Part shown: one piece after another, positions 38,901-48,602 of the stretch
Numbering within the stretch: position 1 is the stretch's first letter
How the letters are laid out: each line of letters opens with the position of its first letter
DNA from: Hydractinia symbiolongicarpus
Lineage: Eukaryota; Cnidaria; Hydrozoa; Anthoathecata; Hydractiniidae
Assembly: GCF_029227915.1 (NCBI RefSeq)
Contig: NC_079875.1
Coordinates: 4,028,001-4,092,000, forward strand
Length of the DNA: 64,000 bases
Reading direction: 5' to 3'
The notes under the pieces: model-generated
The model's input: only the letters and a program-made list of their open reading frames with translations
Database searches by the model: none
Told to the model about the DNA's origin: nothing
Translations under genes and position numbers: made by a program

Positions 38901-41900
38901 AATCGAGATATGCTGCAAACTTACTTTAGCCTATTGACATGACTTTAAAATGTTCGCAAATTAAAATTCCTCTTAAACCTACGTGTGGAGTTTTTATGTT
39001 TCTTATTTCATAAGTCGACAGTAGCAGTAGCTCGTGGTTTTATAACAGACACGTGTTAAGGCTTTCATATTTAAGGTATTCATATCATAAAAATATATAA
39101 CTTATAAAGATAAAATAAAAGACATAATAGAAAAAAACTTTAAACGTATGTTACGTGTTTTTTGGATTGAATTATCAAAGTTGAATATGTTATTCATACG
39201 AATGTAAATAGTGAATACATGACGTCATTTCTACATGAATAAATATATGACATTTTCAAATATTTAGCTCACGTTACAGTAAACTCGTTGTCAATCAAAG
39301 CTGAGGCTCCAATCACTAAGGTAAGATTACACGCTTCTTAAAATGACTTCTTTATTTGTATGTTTAGTTATTGCGAATACTATTTATTTATTATTATTTT
39401 CAGACAACGCGCTTTTAAAATTGCTTGTTAAAAGTTAAAAAAAACATTTAACTTTTTTAATCAGTGTTCTTAGCTATAGGATTTTCTTTTTTTAATTAAC
39501 TAGTTAGTAAAAAAAAAAAAAAAAATTAAAAAAAAAATTAAAACCTTTTAAATGTGATTATGTGACTGCCCTTCTGTAGGTCCACAAATTTGACGCGGTT
39601 TTCTAAGAGTAGGCAAACTTTGTGTTAGGACATTTCTTTTTGAAAGGGTAAACACAGAACCTTTTAGTTAAAATAAGTGATATACTTTAACTTACATTGT
39701 GTCTATGTGACCTTGAAATTCCATGTAAGATAGAGCTAACTAATAATAGGGTCAAAATATCACAAGGGGTTTTCAAAACAAATTTTAGGGATACTCGCAA
39801 CGTTGTTAATTTTTTTTCTCTGTCCTTGCAGACATTGTTATCATCGAATGTACAACGATTTCTCTAGGTCATCAACATGTTGAACGCAGTACAAGAAGAT
39901 AGTCCGCTAAATGTGGTGCAAGTTCTAGAAAAAGTTATTGTAAGTTACAACGCTGTTTCTAGAATTTTAAGTTCCGTTGATTAAACGCTGTCTTTGTAAT
40001 AGCCCGCCATCTTTAAACACTGAAGTAGCCAATCTTTTCTACTAGGATATTTTGAGGACGACAGAATTATATACGCCGTCGTCACTCGATCAGGTTGAAG
40101 AGAAAGGAATTGAACGTGATTTAGTTGAAGGACTGATGTGGAACGTGAGTAGAGTTGACAGTTACATAAGACGTGTATGATTAATATATTGATGTGCGAC
40201 AGAATTGTGTTTTTATCGTCACATGATGCAAGTTTATTGTACCGAGTACACCTGTCTTCGTAGCATTGCCTCGGTAAAATCTTTATAAATTTACGACTTC
40301 CTCGAGATCTCTTAGGTTTCCAGGCCATGATAAAGGCCAATTAGTACACAATTAAATCAGGATCGTTGATACTGTTTAGAGGGGCGTTACCCTACCACCT
40401 TTTTTGAATTCAGGTATAGTTATTGTACTCTTTGTTTACTATATTTTACATGAATGAAAATAAACACTTAAAGTCAGTTTGACATTCAAGTAGGTCAGGT
40501 GTGTCGGACTCAACCATGGTGAGTCCTCAACCATGGTGAGTCCTCAACCATGGTGAGTCCTCAACCATGGTGAGTCCTCAACCATGGTGTGTCCTCAACC
40601 ATGGTGAGTCCTCAACCATGGTGAGTCCTCAACCATGGTGAGTCCTCAACCATGGTGAGTCCTCAACCATGGTGAGTCCTCAACCATGGTGAGTCCTCAA
40701 CCATGGTGAGTCCTCAACCATGGTGAGTCCTCAACCATGGTGAGTCCTCATACGTCACTAAAATACCACCCCTTAAATTTTATCCATCTATCAACGGCCC
40801 TGAAAAAAGTTTTTTTGAATTTTTTAATTTCAGTATGATTTTTCAATTAGTTAATTTATGTCTCTTTTTGTAGTTCCGTGAGAGGAGACACTCCGCTGAT
40901 AGCAATGTTAAAGGTACGTAAAGCTACCAGTGTATATTTACAAATTAGAAATATTTAAGACTAGTTGTTTTCCCATCGAAAAATGCACAGCGAAATTTTG
41001 TTTATTATTAACACAACTGGTGATTTACTATGCGTGGAGTTTAAAGGCATGTTACCAATAACATAGTTACCCTTAAGACTTTTTTTGGAAAGAAATGTAC
41101 AACAAAGCGATACAAGAAACGCTAAACAGCAAATTTTGTAGTGGTAGAATTATTTCTATCTATACAATACATCTGCAACAACTGTGACAGTACAATTACG
41201 AATTTCGTCGGAAATCGATGTTAAATTAAAGCTGCGTGCATTCATTTTGAGCATACAGATGATGGCTATTAATATAGAACTAGTCGGTGGCCCGTGGAAA
41301 AATACACGCGTCCGCCTGTCCTTTAAATTTACCTGTCGGAACAAAGTGAATAAAATTATATCGCATTTGATATTCGTGTTTCCGTAGCACGTCTTTCTAA
41401 CTCAGCGGGGACTCCGCGCAGAGACAGACAAAATACGGCTATTATTAAAGAGACTAGTAATTAGCCCATTTTGAACACGAAGACAACGGGTATTATCAAT
41501 AAAAAAATACTCATGTCTCTCTATTGTGGTAAGTGCTTATATGTGTGACATTTCATTTGTCGTCATAGGTTTTGTACAGCGTGATTCGAATTTAAGCACC
41601 AGCCTGATACATGGACAGAAAGTGTTTCAAGTTACGCAAGCACCTCCAGATATTCAAGAGGTGTTACAAAACGACGACAAGTGGGAATATGATATTTTAA
41701 AATTAGAAAGAGTCTCAAATAAAAGGTATGAAGCATGCTCTTCAAATCTTCTATGTCTGCTTAAATGGTTTGTTTTGCAAATAATTATGTTTTTCTTTTT
41801 TTAGGCCATTATATTATTTAGGTCAAACGATATTTAATCGATTTAACGTAGGGGTCTATTTATCAATATCAGATACCGTAGTTAGAAATTGGCTTCAGGT

Positions 41901-44900
41901 ACGTGTCATTTGAAATATATAGTTTTTGGTGCACAGACTCCCTTCTTTATTAGGTTTTCTTTCTCAAACTATACCTTATCTATTTTTATTGTTTTCGTAT
42001 CAGCGCAAAACGAATTTTATCCCTCTTTATCCTTTGCGCGTAAAAAGTTATCATTATATATGTTATCGATTTTTGTGTTCTTCTATGCTTAAAGAAAAAC
42101 TTCGCAAGCGATTCTTCGAGAGCAACGATTTTCCTTGTGTTCCATACTTTAGATATTAACATGTATTCCTATATGGAAGTGACTACTTTTATGTCAGAAA
42201 TGTTCGGGAGTAGAAATTTTCGCGAATACGCACTTTTCATAACTTGGGAATTAAATTAAAAAAATTTAGTTGAAAACATATCCAGTTGTTTTCACATAAG
42301 CTTTTGAACGAACCTTGCATTCAAAATATTACTATGTACGTAGCATTTAGCTTCAACAATTTTTTTTTATATCAGAATTAATTTCGTAAATCAGGCAACG
42401 TTTCTTAAGAATTTATTTTTCGCGAATTTAATAAAAAAGTATTGTTGTGGCAATTTAATATCGCGAGTGTGATGTTTATTCGCGAAAATTTCTTTTCGCG
42501 AGTGTGATGTTAATTCGCGAAAATTTCTTTTCACGGAAACCTTTACTTCATAGTATTCTCCGTAATGTTCCCACTGATTTATTTTGCTTTTTTATGTTGT
42601 GTGCTTGACTTGCTTATTGTTTTTTTTTTGTTTAGTTAATTGAAGCAAATTATCATATGCATAACGCTTACCACAATTCAACACACGCGGCCGATGTTCT
42701 GCACGCAACTTCAGTGTTTTTACAACGAGATGATGTTAAAGTAAGCAAAGATATTGCGTTTATAAACCAGTACTTGAGATTTAATGTAAACCCATGGTAA
42801 CAACATCTTTAGTTGCAAGTTAAATGTTTTTATTTTAATTTTAAATTTTTATTCAAGATTTGTATACAATAGTTTCAGTCCCCAATAACGTGTTGCTACA
42901 TTTGAAACTTACTACCAAATAATGGCAAAAATTCGGAGTTTTTATTTTCCTTATTTTTGTTTCATAGAACACACTGGAGAGATCTGACGAAATTTTATTT
43001 TTTTTATTTTTGTTTCATAGAACACACTGGAGAGATCTGACGAAATTTTATTTTCTTTATTTTTGTTTCATAGAACACACTGGAGAGATCTGACGAAATT
43101 GCTGCGTTAATTGCAGCCGTAGTACACGATGTAGACCATCCAGGGTTTACAAATTCATTTTTATGTAATGCTGGTAGCGAACTGGCTGTTCTATACAATG
43201 ATATGTAAGTGGTTTAGAACGTGTTGATAAATACGAAATGAAGTGAGAATGTTTGAAATGCTACATAAGTTTCTTTTTCGCTCTTTTTGCGCCTGCTGTA
43301 AATGGCGTTAATACTAGTTACACATTTTGTAAAGAGGTTCGGCGATATGTGTTTGTCTTGAGGTGAATAGTAAACGAGGCATCATCTCGGTAAATTCAAG
43401 TTAAAAATGCTTGACTCGCTTCTGTGTTCTTCTGAAATTTCAATATATAACGTAAATTTAACACAGTCGTGGAAAAATACACGCAAATTCACCTGTCATA
43501 GATATTTCGAGCATTGCTATGTTGTGCTATTACAGATAAAGGATCAGAAAAGCAGACTGCATATTTGTTAGACAGTTCACGTGCGCTTTGTATCTATATT
43601 TTAATATCCGACTTTTGCAGTTGCGAGTAGCGAGTAGCATCTTTGCATGTTTATTTACGCCATCTTTGCATGTTTAATTGCGCCATCTTTGCATGTTTAA
43701 TTGCACCAATTTTGCATTTATTTACGCCATCTCTGCATGTTTATTTACGCCAACTTTACATGTTTATTTACTCCATCTTTGCATGTTTAATTGCGCCAAC
43801 TTTGCATGTTTAATTGCGCCTGCTTTGCGTATGTTTATTTACGCCATTTTTGCATATTTATTTACGCCATCTTTGCATTTTTATTTACGCCATCTTTGCA
43901 TTTTTATTTACGTCAACTTTGCATGTTTATTTACACCATTTTTGCATGTTTATTTACACCATTTTTGCATGTTTATTTACGCCATCTTTACATGTTTATT
44001 TACGCCATCTTTGCATTTTTATTTACGCCATCTTTGCATTTTTATTTACGTCAACTTTGCATTTTTATTTACGTCAACTTCGCATGTTTATTTACGCCAT
44101 CTTTGTATGTTTATTTAACTTTTTATTATTTAGCGCTGTGTTAGAAAGCCATCATGCTGCAATGGCGTTCAAATTAACGTCCAGGGACATGAAGTCAAAT
44201 ATCTTTCAAAATTTGCAGCCGTACGTATTTAAATATATTTGTCGCTATATTCTCTGCTCTTTCTAACCCTTGTATTGCAATTAAGCGTCTTTTCTAAGGT
44301 TTTTTATTTATTTATTTATTTATTCATTTTAGAGATGAGTTTAAATTGATTCGACAATCAGTAATTGATATGGTGATGGCTACAGAAATGAAACAACATT
44401 TTGAACATTTAGCCAAATTTGAAAATAATTTTAATAAAAGACACACCTCGCACGAGGACGGTTCTGCTGTAAGCATTCCATTTTAATGTGAATTTATTGT
44501 TAGAGAAAAACCGTACTAGCTTCCACCTGCAAGATTTTTAGGCCCCAATGTTTGGCCTCTGTTTTTGGTGTGGCTAACCTTCTAAGATTTTAAAAATAAA
44601 AAACAAATATTTCAGATCAAATCTATTTGATGCATATTTTTAGAACTTCTTGATTAGATTTTATCGATTTCAGATACGATAAATGACTGTTCCTCTTAAT
44701 TTTTTTTGCAAAAATTTTTAGAATGGTCGTGCCACTCCAGAGTCCATATCTTCGTCTCATTTAAATATTCAGTCACCGGAAAATCGAGCCATTGTCAAGC
44801 GAATGATTATCAAATGCGCTGACATTGCAAATCCAGCTCGGCCTACCTTACTATGTCGTGAATGGGCTTACAGGATAGCTGAAGAATATTTTAGACAGGT

Positions 44901-46258
44901 AAAAATTCTATTTTTTGTACTATTTGTTTTTAGGTAAGGCTTTATGTTGTTGTTTTTTCGTCAATTTTTTGAAAGGTGTAACACTTTGTTACGTTGAGGG
45001 AAGAATTTATTGATTTATTATATTTCTTATTTATCTGCAGTCTTGTCGAGAATTAAGTGAAAATATTTATTTTCTGCAGAAAGTGTCCGCAAAACAATGA
45101 CTCTGCTAAAGTATATTCGTGTTCGTCTTTTTTTTCGTTTAGACGGAAGAAGAAAAGAAGCGTAATTTACCGATTGTCATGCCTGTCTTCGATCGAAACA
45201 CGTGCAACGTCCCAAAATCACAAGTAAGAGAATTTAGCGATTAGAATTAAGTAAAGGACAAAAGAGTTGACATGTCCTGAGTTCCTAATTTTTATGTCAA
45301 CTGTTACTGCTTTAATAATTACATTTTTTATATTCTTATATAAACAATTGATTTTTCTCTCTGACCGTTAACATTGTTTAGATACTTAGAAAAAATATTT
45401 CAAATTATTTTTAGTCATTGCTTACCAGAGTTACTTGTCTTTTTTTAAATAATCTAGGGATGATTGTCTAAATTTAGGAATGTTTATAAGAAAAGATTGT
45501 TTATAAACATGTAACATTGTTATTTTAACTGTTATTTTATTTTTATTTATTTTAGCTCTTCTTTATCGATTATTTTGTAAACAATCTGTACAGTGCATGG
45601 GATAGTAAGTAACGTGTTTTTATATGCTCACTAAAACATGTCAGCTTTTACCATAAGAACTTCAAAAATAAATACTGTGTAAAAAGCAATTTATATGCTA
45701 ATCACGCTAATAAATGTTAAAAAAAAACACTGTTATTTTTCTGATTGGTTTGCGTTCGGAACAACAAATGTTGCTCCAAAACCAGAAAACTCGAATTTCG
45801 CAAAATTTGAAAATATTAATATAGTGAGAAACACATAGAAACCAATTTTTCACCCTTATGGTTCGTTTGCTTTAAAATTTTTATAATGCTTTTTAGAATT
45901 TGCGCAAGTGCCAGAGGCCATGGAATGTCTCCGTGCAAACTATGAATATTGGAGTGATGAAGCAGACAAGCTGGTAAAGATCTATATTATAATGCTTGTC
46001 GTCTGTCTGTCCGACCGTCCATCCCTGTCTGTTAGTCTGTCTCTCTGTGTGTATGTCTGTCAGCTGCTTGCTACCATCTTCGACTCACAGAATTCTTCTA
46101 GATCTTTTCACAGGCGTATCCTTAAAATTCCATATTTCGTAGTCTGTATAACGTCCCCAAATTTGCTTTAAATCAATATCAGTGTCGTAATGATTTTTAA
46201 TTTTGTTATGAAGGAAAAAGAGAAAGAATCGGTTGGAAACGGTAACAGCGATTCTTAA
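17973..46258 (+). CDS. PDE8: PDE8-type cAMP-specific 3',5'-cyclic phosphodiesterase, 28 coding exons, 878 aa
   Basis: Exons: 17973-18281, 31376-31432, 31774-31908, 32080-32135, 32467-32523, 34078-34132, 34505-34593, 35171-35258, 35460-35561, 36805-36846, 37607-37695, 37854-37944, 38083-38146, 39268-39320, 39868-39939, 40046-40144, 40874-40913, 41569-41725, 41805-41898, 42636-42740, 43074-43204, 44134-44220, 44333-44468, 44722-44898, 45143-45223, 45556-45604, 45897-45973, 46214-46258. They total 2637 nt in one frame. The N-terminus [12 protein letters not shown] matches vertebrate PDE8B and offers myristoylation at Gly2 and palmitoylation at Cys3. A REC-like domain (about 118-250, LVIIDLR strand at 168) and a PAS domain (about 256-370) follow. 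The catalytic domain has [10 protein letters not shown] (His596, His600), HDVDHPG (His636, Asp637), KCADIANP (Asp770) and the purine-clamp Gln822/Phe825. All metal ligands are present, so it should be an active high-affinity cAMP hydrolase. Length fits the family (829-885 aa). A possible AATAAA lies at 46598. Confidence 0.95.
20851..21884. mobile_element. TIR element family B, about 1 kb internally deleted copy
   Basis: The ends are inverted repeats built on TTAATTAGTTGTTCTAC (left at 20868, inverted right end closing at 21868). Subterminal blocks contain about four copies of a roughly 40-bp repeat with a CAAGAATAATTCTTG mini-palindrome (about 21460-21620) and the word ACACCCTCCTCCGTT. The whole copy aligns in reverse complement with both ends of the 4.1 kb element at 56115-60200. 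It is therefore the short, MITE-like derivative of that family. No transposase remains. Confidence 0.8.
22976..23111. repeat. Hairpin-headed dispersed repeat, family C
   Basis: Starts ACTAGTTGTTAGACGGTGG, then a hairpin GTGGAAAAATCCAC, then GGGTTCGCCCGTCC, and ends GACAGACAGACGTATACGGG with TATTATAATATAGAT. It is nearly identical to 62633-62766. The conserved head and tail with no coding capacity suggest a short non-autonomous mobile element. Confidence 0.8.
26219..26605. repeat. 65-bp minisatellite, about 6 units
   Basis: Successive units read roughly AAACATAATAACAGGTTC, then an AACTAGCTTGCAGGATGAGG block, then ACTGTTTTGTATCAG. Units begin near 26219, 26285, 26350, 26427, 26492 and 26557. 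The third is longer through a local duplication. It lies in PDE8 intron 1. Confidence 0.9.
30460..30609 (+). CDS. PDE8: Alternative first coding exon of PDE8
   Basis: An open frame starts ATGATGAAGTG and encodes [13 protein letters not shown], a serine/basic stretch and a polar asparagine-rich end. It closes at a good donor (AGG|GTATGC) in phase 0, exactly the phase needed to join the next PDE8 exon at 31376. Joined that way the protein is 825 aa. It would lack the MGCAPS start but has a clustered-cysteine N-terminus that could be palmitoylated instead. An upstream in-frame stop argues for an initiating exon driven by an internal promoter. Alternatively it could be an internal cassette exon after 18281 using the AG before 30451, also in phase 0. 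Transcript support is unknown. Confidence 0.6.
33650..33990. repeat. Diverged tandem duplication of about 200 bp
   Basis: Two halves share the order GTCAGCA..., AAAAAGTGTTTTT, a GTAGA segment, then GAAACxxxGATCAAGAA (about 33700-33815 and 33880-33982). They lie in the PDE8 intron between 32523 and 34078. Divergence is high, so it is old. Confidence 0.5.
35731..36021 (+). pseudogene. Orphan open frame in a PDE8 intron, unknown
   Basis: About 96 open codons without an ATG near the start, reading [56 protein letters not shown] and ending [10 protein letters not shown] before TGA. Composition is protein-like: mixed hydrophobic and charged residues, low phenylalanine runs, and clearly different from the surrounding intron. 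I do not recognise the family. It may be the tail of a transposon-derived or retroposed gene captured in the intron. No donor or acceptor joins it to PDE8. Confidence 0.45.
36430..36775. repeat. Degenerate tandem repeat around TAGCCTGATTCTCAGTAAG
   Basis: At least five diverged units carry TAGCCTGATT, TCAGTAAGTT and CTGATTAACAGACTTCTTAA words. They end about 30 bp before the acceptor of the 42-nt PDE8 exon at 36805. Confidence 0.7.
37081..37125. repeat. CT-rich low-complexity tract
   Basis: CTCTCC and (CT)n run in the PDE8 intron between 36846 and 37607. Confidence 0.7.
38165..38345. repeat. Degenerate tandem repeat, about 3 units of 58 bp
   Basis: Units share GTCGTAGCA or TTAGCAGCGAC, then TTTTTATTGT, then an AGAGCC or GAGCCTT segment. 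The repeat is in the PDE8 intron after the exon at 38083-38146. Confidence 0.6.
38575..38945. repeat. About 57-bp minisatellite, 6-7 units
   Basis: Repeats of TTGACATGGTTAATCGAGAC, then AAACAGTGTTGTGAACTTA, then CCTAGCC. Divergence between units is moderate. It lies in the same PDE8 intron as the array at 38165. Confidence 0.85.
40511..40750. repeat. 17-bp minisatellite CAACCATGGTGAGTCCT, about 14 units
   Basis: Fourteen nearly identical head-to-tail units. Only one clear variant, GTGTGT instead of GTGAGT, lies near 40589. Every unit contains CATGGTGAGT, a consensus-like 5' splice site. The array is in the PDE8 intron between exons 40046-40144 and 40874-40913. High identity implies recent expansion or homogenisation. 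Confidence 0.97.
41276..41500. repeat. Hairpin-headed dispersed repeat, family C, diverged copy
   Basis: Begins with ACTAGTCGGTGGCCCGTGG at about 41279 and keeps the CGCCTGTCCTTT segment and a GACAGACAAAATACGGCTAT tail near 41422-41444. A further partial unit with ACTAGTAATTAGCCC follows at about 41453. It is just upstream of the PDE8 exon at 41569. Confidence 0.65.
42951..43118. repeat. 53-bp tandem triplication covering a PDE8 splice acceptor
   Basis: The block TTTGTTTCATAG followed by AACACACTGGAGAGATCTGA and CGAAATT occurs three times with an exact 53-bp period. The potential exon starts are 42968, 43021 and 43074. Only the third continues into the HDVDHPG exon. The first two run into TTTATTTT spacer and, if used, reach an in-frame stop. 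The real acceptor is therefore 43073 and the others are decoys. Confidence 0.93.
43463..43500. repeat. Hairpin-headed dispersed repeat, family C, head fragment
   Basis: CAGTCGTGGAAAAATACACG followed by CAAATTCACCTGTCAT resembles the head of the family. Very short. Confidence 0.4.
43636..44115. repeat. 23-bp minisatellite, about 20 units
   Basis: Units read CTTTGCATGTTTATTTACGCCAT with variants (TTGCGCCAA, TTACACCAT). Since 23 is not a multiple of 3, all three frames stay open and give false 117-150 codon proteins of the [10 protein letters not shown] type. The array ends only about 20 bp before the PDE8 exon at 44134 and supplies its upstream intron sequence. Confidence 0.95.
45995..46068. 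repeat. (GTCT)-rich simple repeat
   Basis: Imperfect GTCT/GTCC tetranucleotides just after the PDE8 exon at 45897-45973, in the last intron. Confidence 0.75.
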
Positions 46259-47455
46259 ACAGAAGATGATCTGCTTTTTAATTCAGCAGTCATCGTTTCA
46301 ACACACCATTAAGCTAAGTGGCTCGCCATTTTTTCGGACGGCTCAATTCTAGTCTGACTCTCCTGCTTATTCGCGTCTCAGTATTCTTCAGCGGGTTCAA
46401 AACCCGTAAAAGAGAAGCCAAAGCTGCTGCGTAGAAGAGACTTGACAAACATGGAACGCTATAAAGAGAAAAAGGATAATTTATGCAATATGAGAGCGTT
46501 GCGTGATTGGTCACACTAAAACGTTTGATGGCTCGTCTTGGTATCACGTGGTGCAGAGAATTTAAATTATCGCTAAAGATATAAACGAGAAAGCGGAAAT
46601 AAAATTTTATTAAAAAAAAGTATTTATCTGTTGAAATGTGTAGAGAAATGAAGGGAAATTTGCCCCTTCCCTACATAAAAAGTATATAGAAATTTTTATC
46701 TCTATAATACTAAGCTTGTCTGTTAATTGTTTCATTATTATATATGCTCAAAAAATGTACAATTATCTCCCCTGTATCCATTTGATAAAATTTACCACCA
46801 AAAGAGTAGTTGATTTTCTCTGAAAGAGGTCCTTTGTAGAAAAGTCGTTATTGAATCTTGTAGTTCTTTTTTTTTTTGAAGAAGATGAGAAATGTGTACC
46901 TTTTCCTTTCACCAAAGATTTCACCAAACTTCGACATTCTCTTTAAGTAGCTTTTCGTACTAATTTTTAGCGCGTACTATTTTCAAATTCGCATAAAAAT
47001 CTGAAAAAGCGTAAAAATTAGTAGATATATTTATCTCGTTTGTTTCTCGTCCCAAGGGCTCTTCTATGTCTATAATGGGACGGCGCGCTGAATCGTTCTT
47101 GCTTTACTGAATTTGATAGGCTATAAATTAGTACGAATCAGATGATTGTAAATTATTTTACTGCGATTCTTTTAAACCTTTCTGTTCTACTGCTCCTACA
47201 AGTTTATGATGCTTTGCGAGAAAGAATACCTGCCAGAAAGCTTAATATGAGAAAGTTAGTTGAAATTAGTCTGTTGTCTCGCTTATTTACTTTCTTTTCA
47301 CAATCTAACCTAAGGTATTGCTTGTTATCAGTTTGGTTTAACGAGGTATTTTAGAGAATTTGTCGGTGTTTTTATCGTGTGGATATTATGTATATGTTTA
47401 TCTGCTAATATGCACCGCTGTATAAAAGAAAGTATGCGTTTTTCTGCTCTCCTTT

Positions 47456-47548
47456 CAACCTCGTTCCCAGGGCTTGTTGGTTTATTATAATAAAATTTAT
47501 TACTGTCCAAATATATAAAAACCCAAAGAAGCCCCAGGGACGAGGTTG
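47456..47548. mobile_element. Palindromic MITE, family A
   Basis: Left end CAACCTCGTTCCCAGGGC and right end GCCCCAGGGACGAGGTTG. The flanks GCTCTCCTTT and GCTCTGACTTT look like a slightly diverged target duplication. It is the only family-A copy seen outside the 8-15.5 kb cluster. Confidence 0.75.
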
Positions 47549-47798
47549 CTCTGACTTTTGTTAGGAATTGGTGTGACTCTTGCTTGAGTTCCAGTTCTAT
47601 ATCCGACTCTGGCAACTTAATTCCCAGCGCCTGTTGTCTCTCCTTCATGCCTCAATATAAAAAAGAGAAAGCACACTTTGGAAACGAGGAAAATGACGTT
47701 CGATACAAAAATTATACGTAAGGAACATGTTTTATTAAACTGAGTATTAAAAACTTTAAAAGTTTACGAAACTTCTAGTGCAGCTTTTACCCCTCCCA

Positions 47799-47813
47799 CC
47801 CCCCCCCCCCCCC
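47799..47813. repeat. C homopolymer (15)
   Basis: Uninterrupted run of 15 C within a pyrimidine tract. The complementary strand could form G-quadruplex-like structure. Confidence 0.85.
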
Positions 47814-48199
47814 TTCAAAAAAAGGAAACTTTTAGGTATCTTGCGGGTGTGCACTGCCATAACATCGCAAATTCCCTTGCACGATTTGGAAAAGGTAATC
47901 ACTTGTTTGATACTTAACATTACCAATCCATTTTGTAAAAATATCCTTCTGTATCTGTACTGTATTATTATATAATAAAATTTCGTCTCATTTGATTTAA
48001 TTTCAGTAGCCCTCCGTAAATCTAGTGACTAAATACGGAAAAAGGTTCATAAATTTACAATTTTATCCCTTCAACTGCAACACTCTGGCATCATAGAGAT
48101 AAAATTTTATTATATCTCTATGCTGGCATATATTTTCTATTTTATGTTGAAATATCTATTTTCGCAACTTTTAGAACAACAACCCTCTCCGTCACAGTA

Positions 48200-48346
48200 G
48201 CTGAATCTCCACTGGACAATATTCGCGACGATTTTTGTGACGAAAAGTATAAACCAATTTAACTTTTCGTCATGACAAAAATTGCGACCAATCAAATTCG
48301 AGTATTTATGACGATCGTCGTAAAAATCGTTCCGTGGAGATTCGCC
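48200..48346. mobile_element. Short TIR element (MITE) upstream of GILT
   Basis: Left end GCTGAATCTCCACTGGACAA and the inverted right end (GGCGAATCTCCACGGAACGA on the minus strand) are inverted repeats. A second inner hairpin pairs GACGAAAAGT with ACTTTTCGTC. The roughly 147-bp element has no coding capacity and lies about 250 bp before the GILT start codon. Confidence 0.7.
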
Positions 48347-48602
48347 GTGGAAAAGGGGCAATTTATGTACAGAATATCTACGCAGGAGAACATGCATAAC
48401 GATGGAGGTTTATAAAAAAGTGATGTGCATGTGATCTAGATCTTTAAGACCCCAACGCTCTGGGCATCAGGCCATGCTTCTAAAAAAGAAACTGAAAAAA
48501 CAATTTTTCAGTAAATACCAATCGCCTGCATTATGTAAATCAGGGCTGTTTTTGCTTGTAAACATTTGTCCTGTGGTAGATTCGAAAATTAAAGGTTGCA
48601 AG

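Larger units (their letters stand above)
46259..48199. other. Spacer between PDE8 and GILT
   Basis: Starts with the presumed PDE8 3' UTR. It contains one family-A MITE (47456-47548) and a C-run (47799-47813). Short open frames at 46314-46547 (-) and 47328-47648 (-) lack domain content, and the second overlaps the MITE. No gene supported. Confidence 0.5.

Noticed and set aside
40511-40750. Regular short array considered as a CRISPR
   Set aside because: Units are head to tail with no unique spacers, and the context is a eukaryotic intron.
43678-44266. Three overlapping 117-150 codon frames of the [10 protein letters not shown] type
   Set aside because: They arise from a 23-bp tandem repeat that is open in all three frames, inside a PDE8 intron. 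The longest runs past the real exon boundary in part.
47328-47648. 106-codon minus-strand frame near the GILT gene
   Set aside because: Overlaps a family-A MITE and has no domain features.
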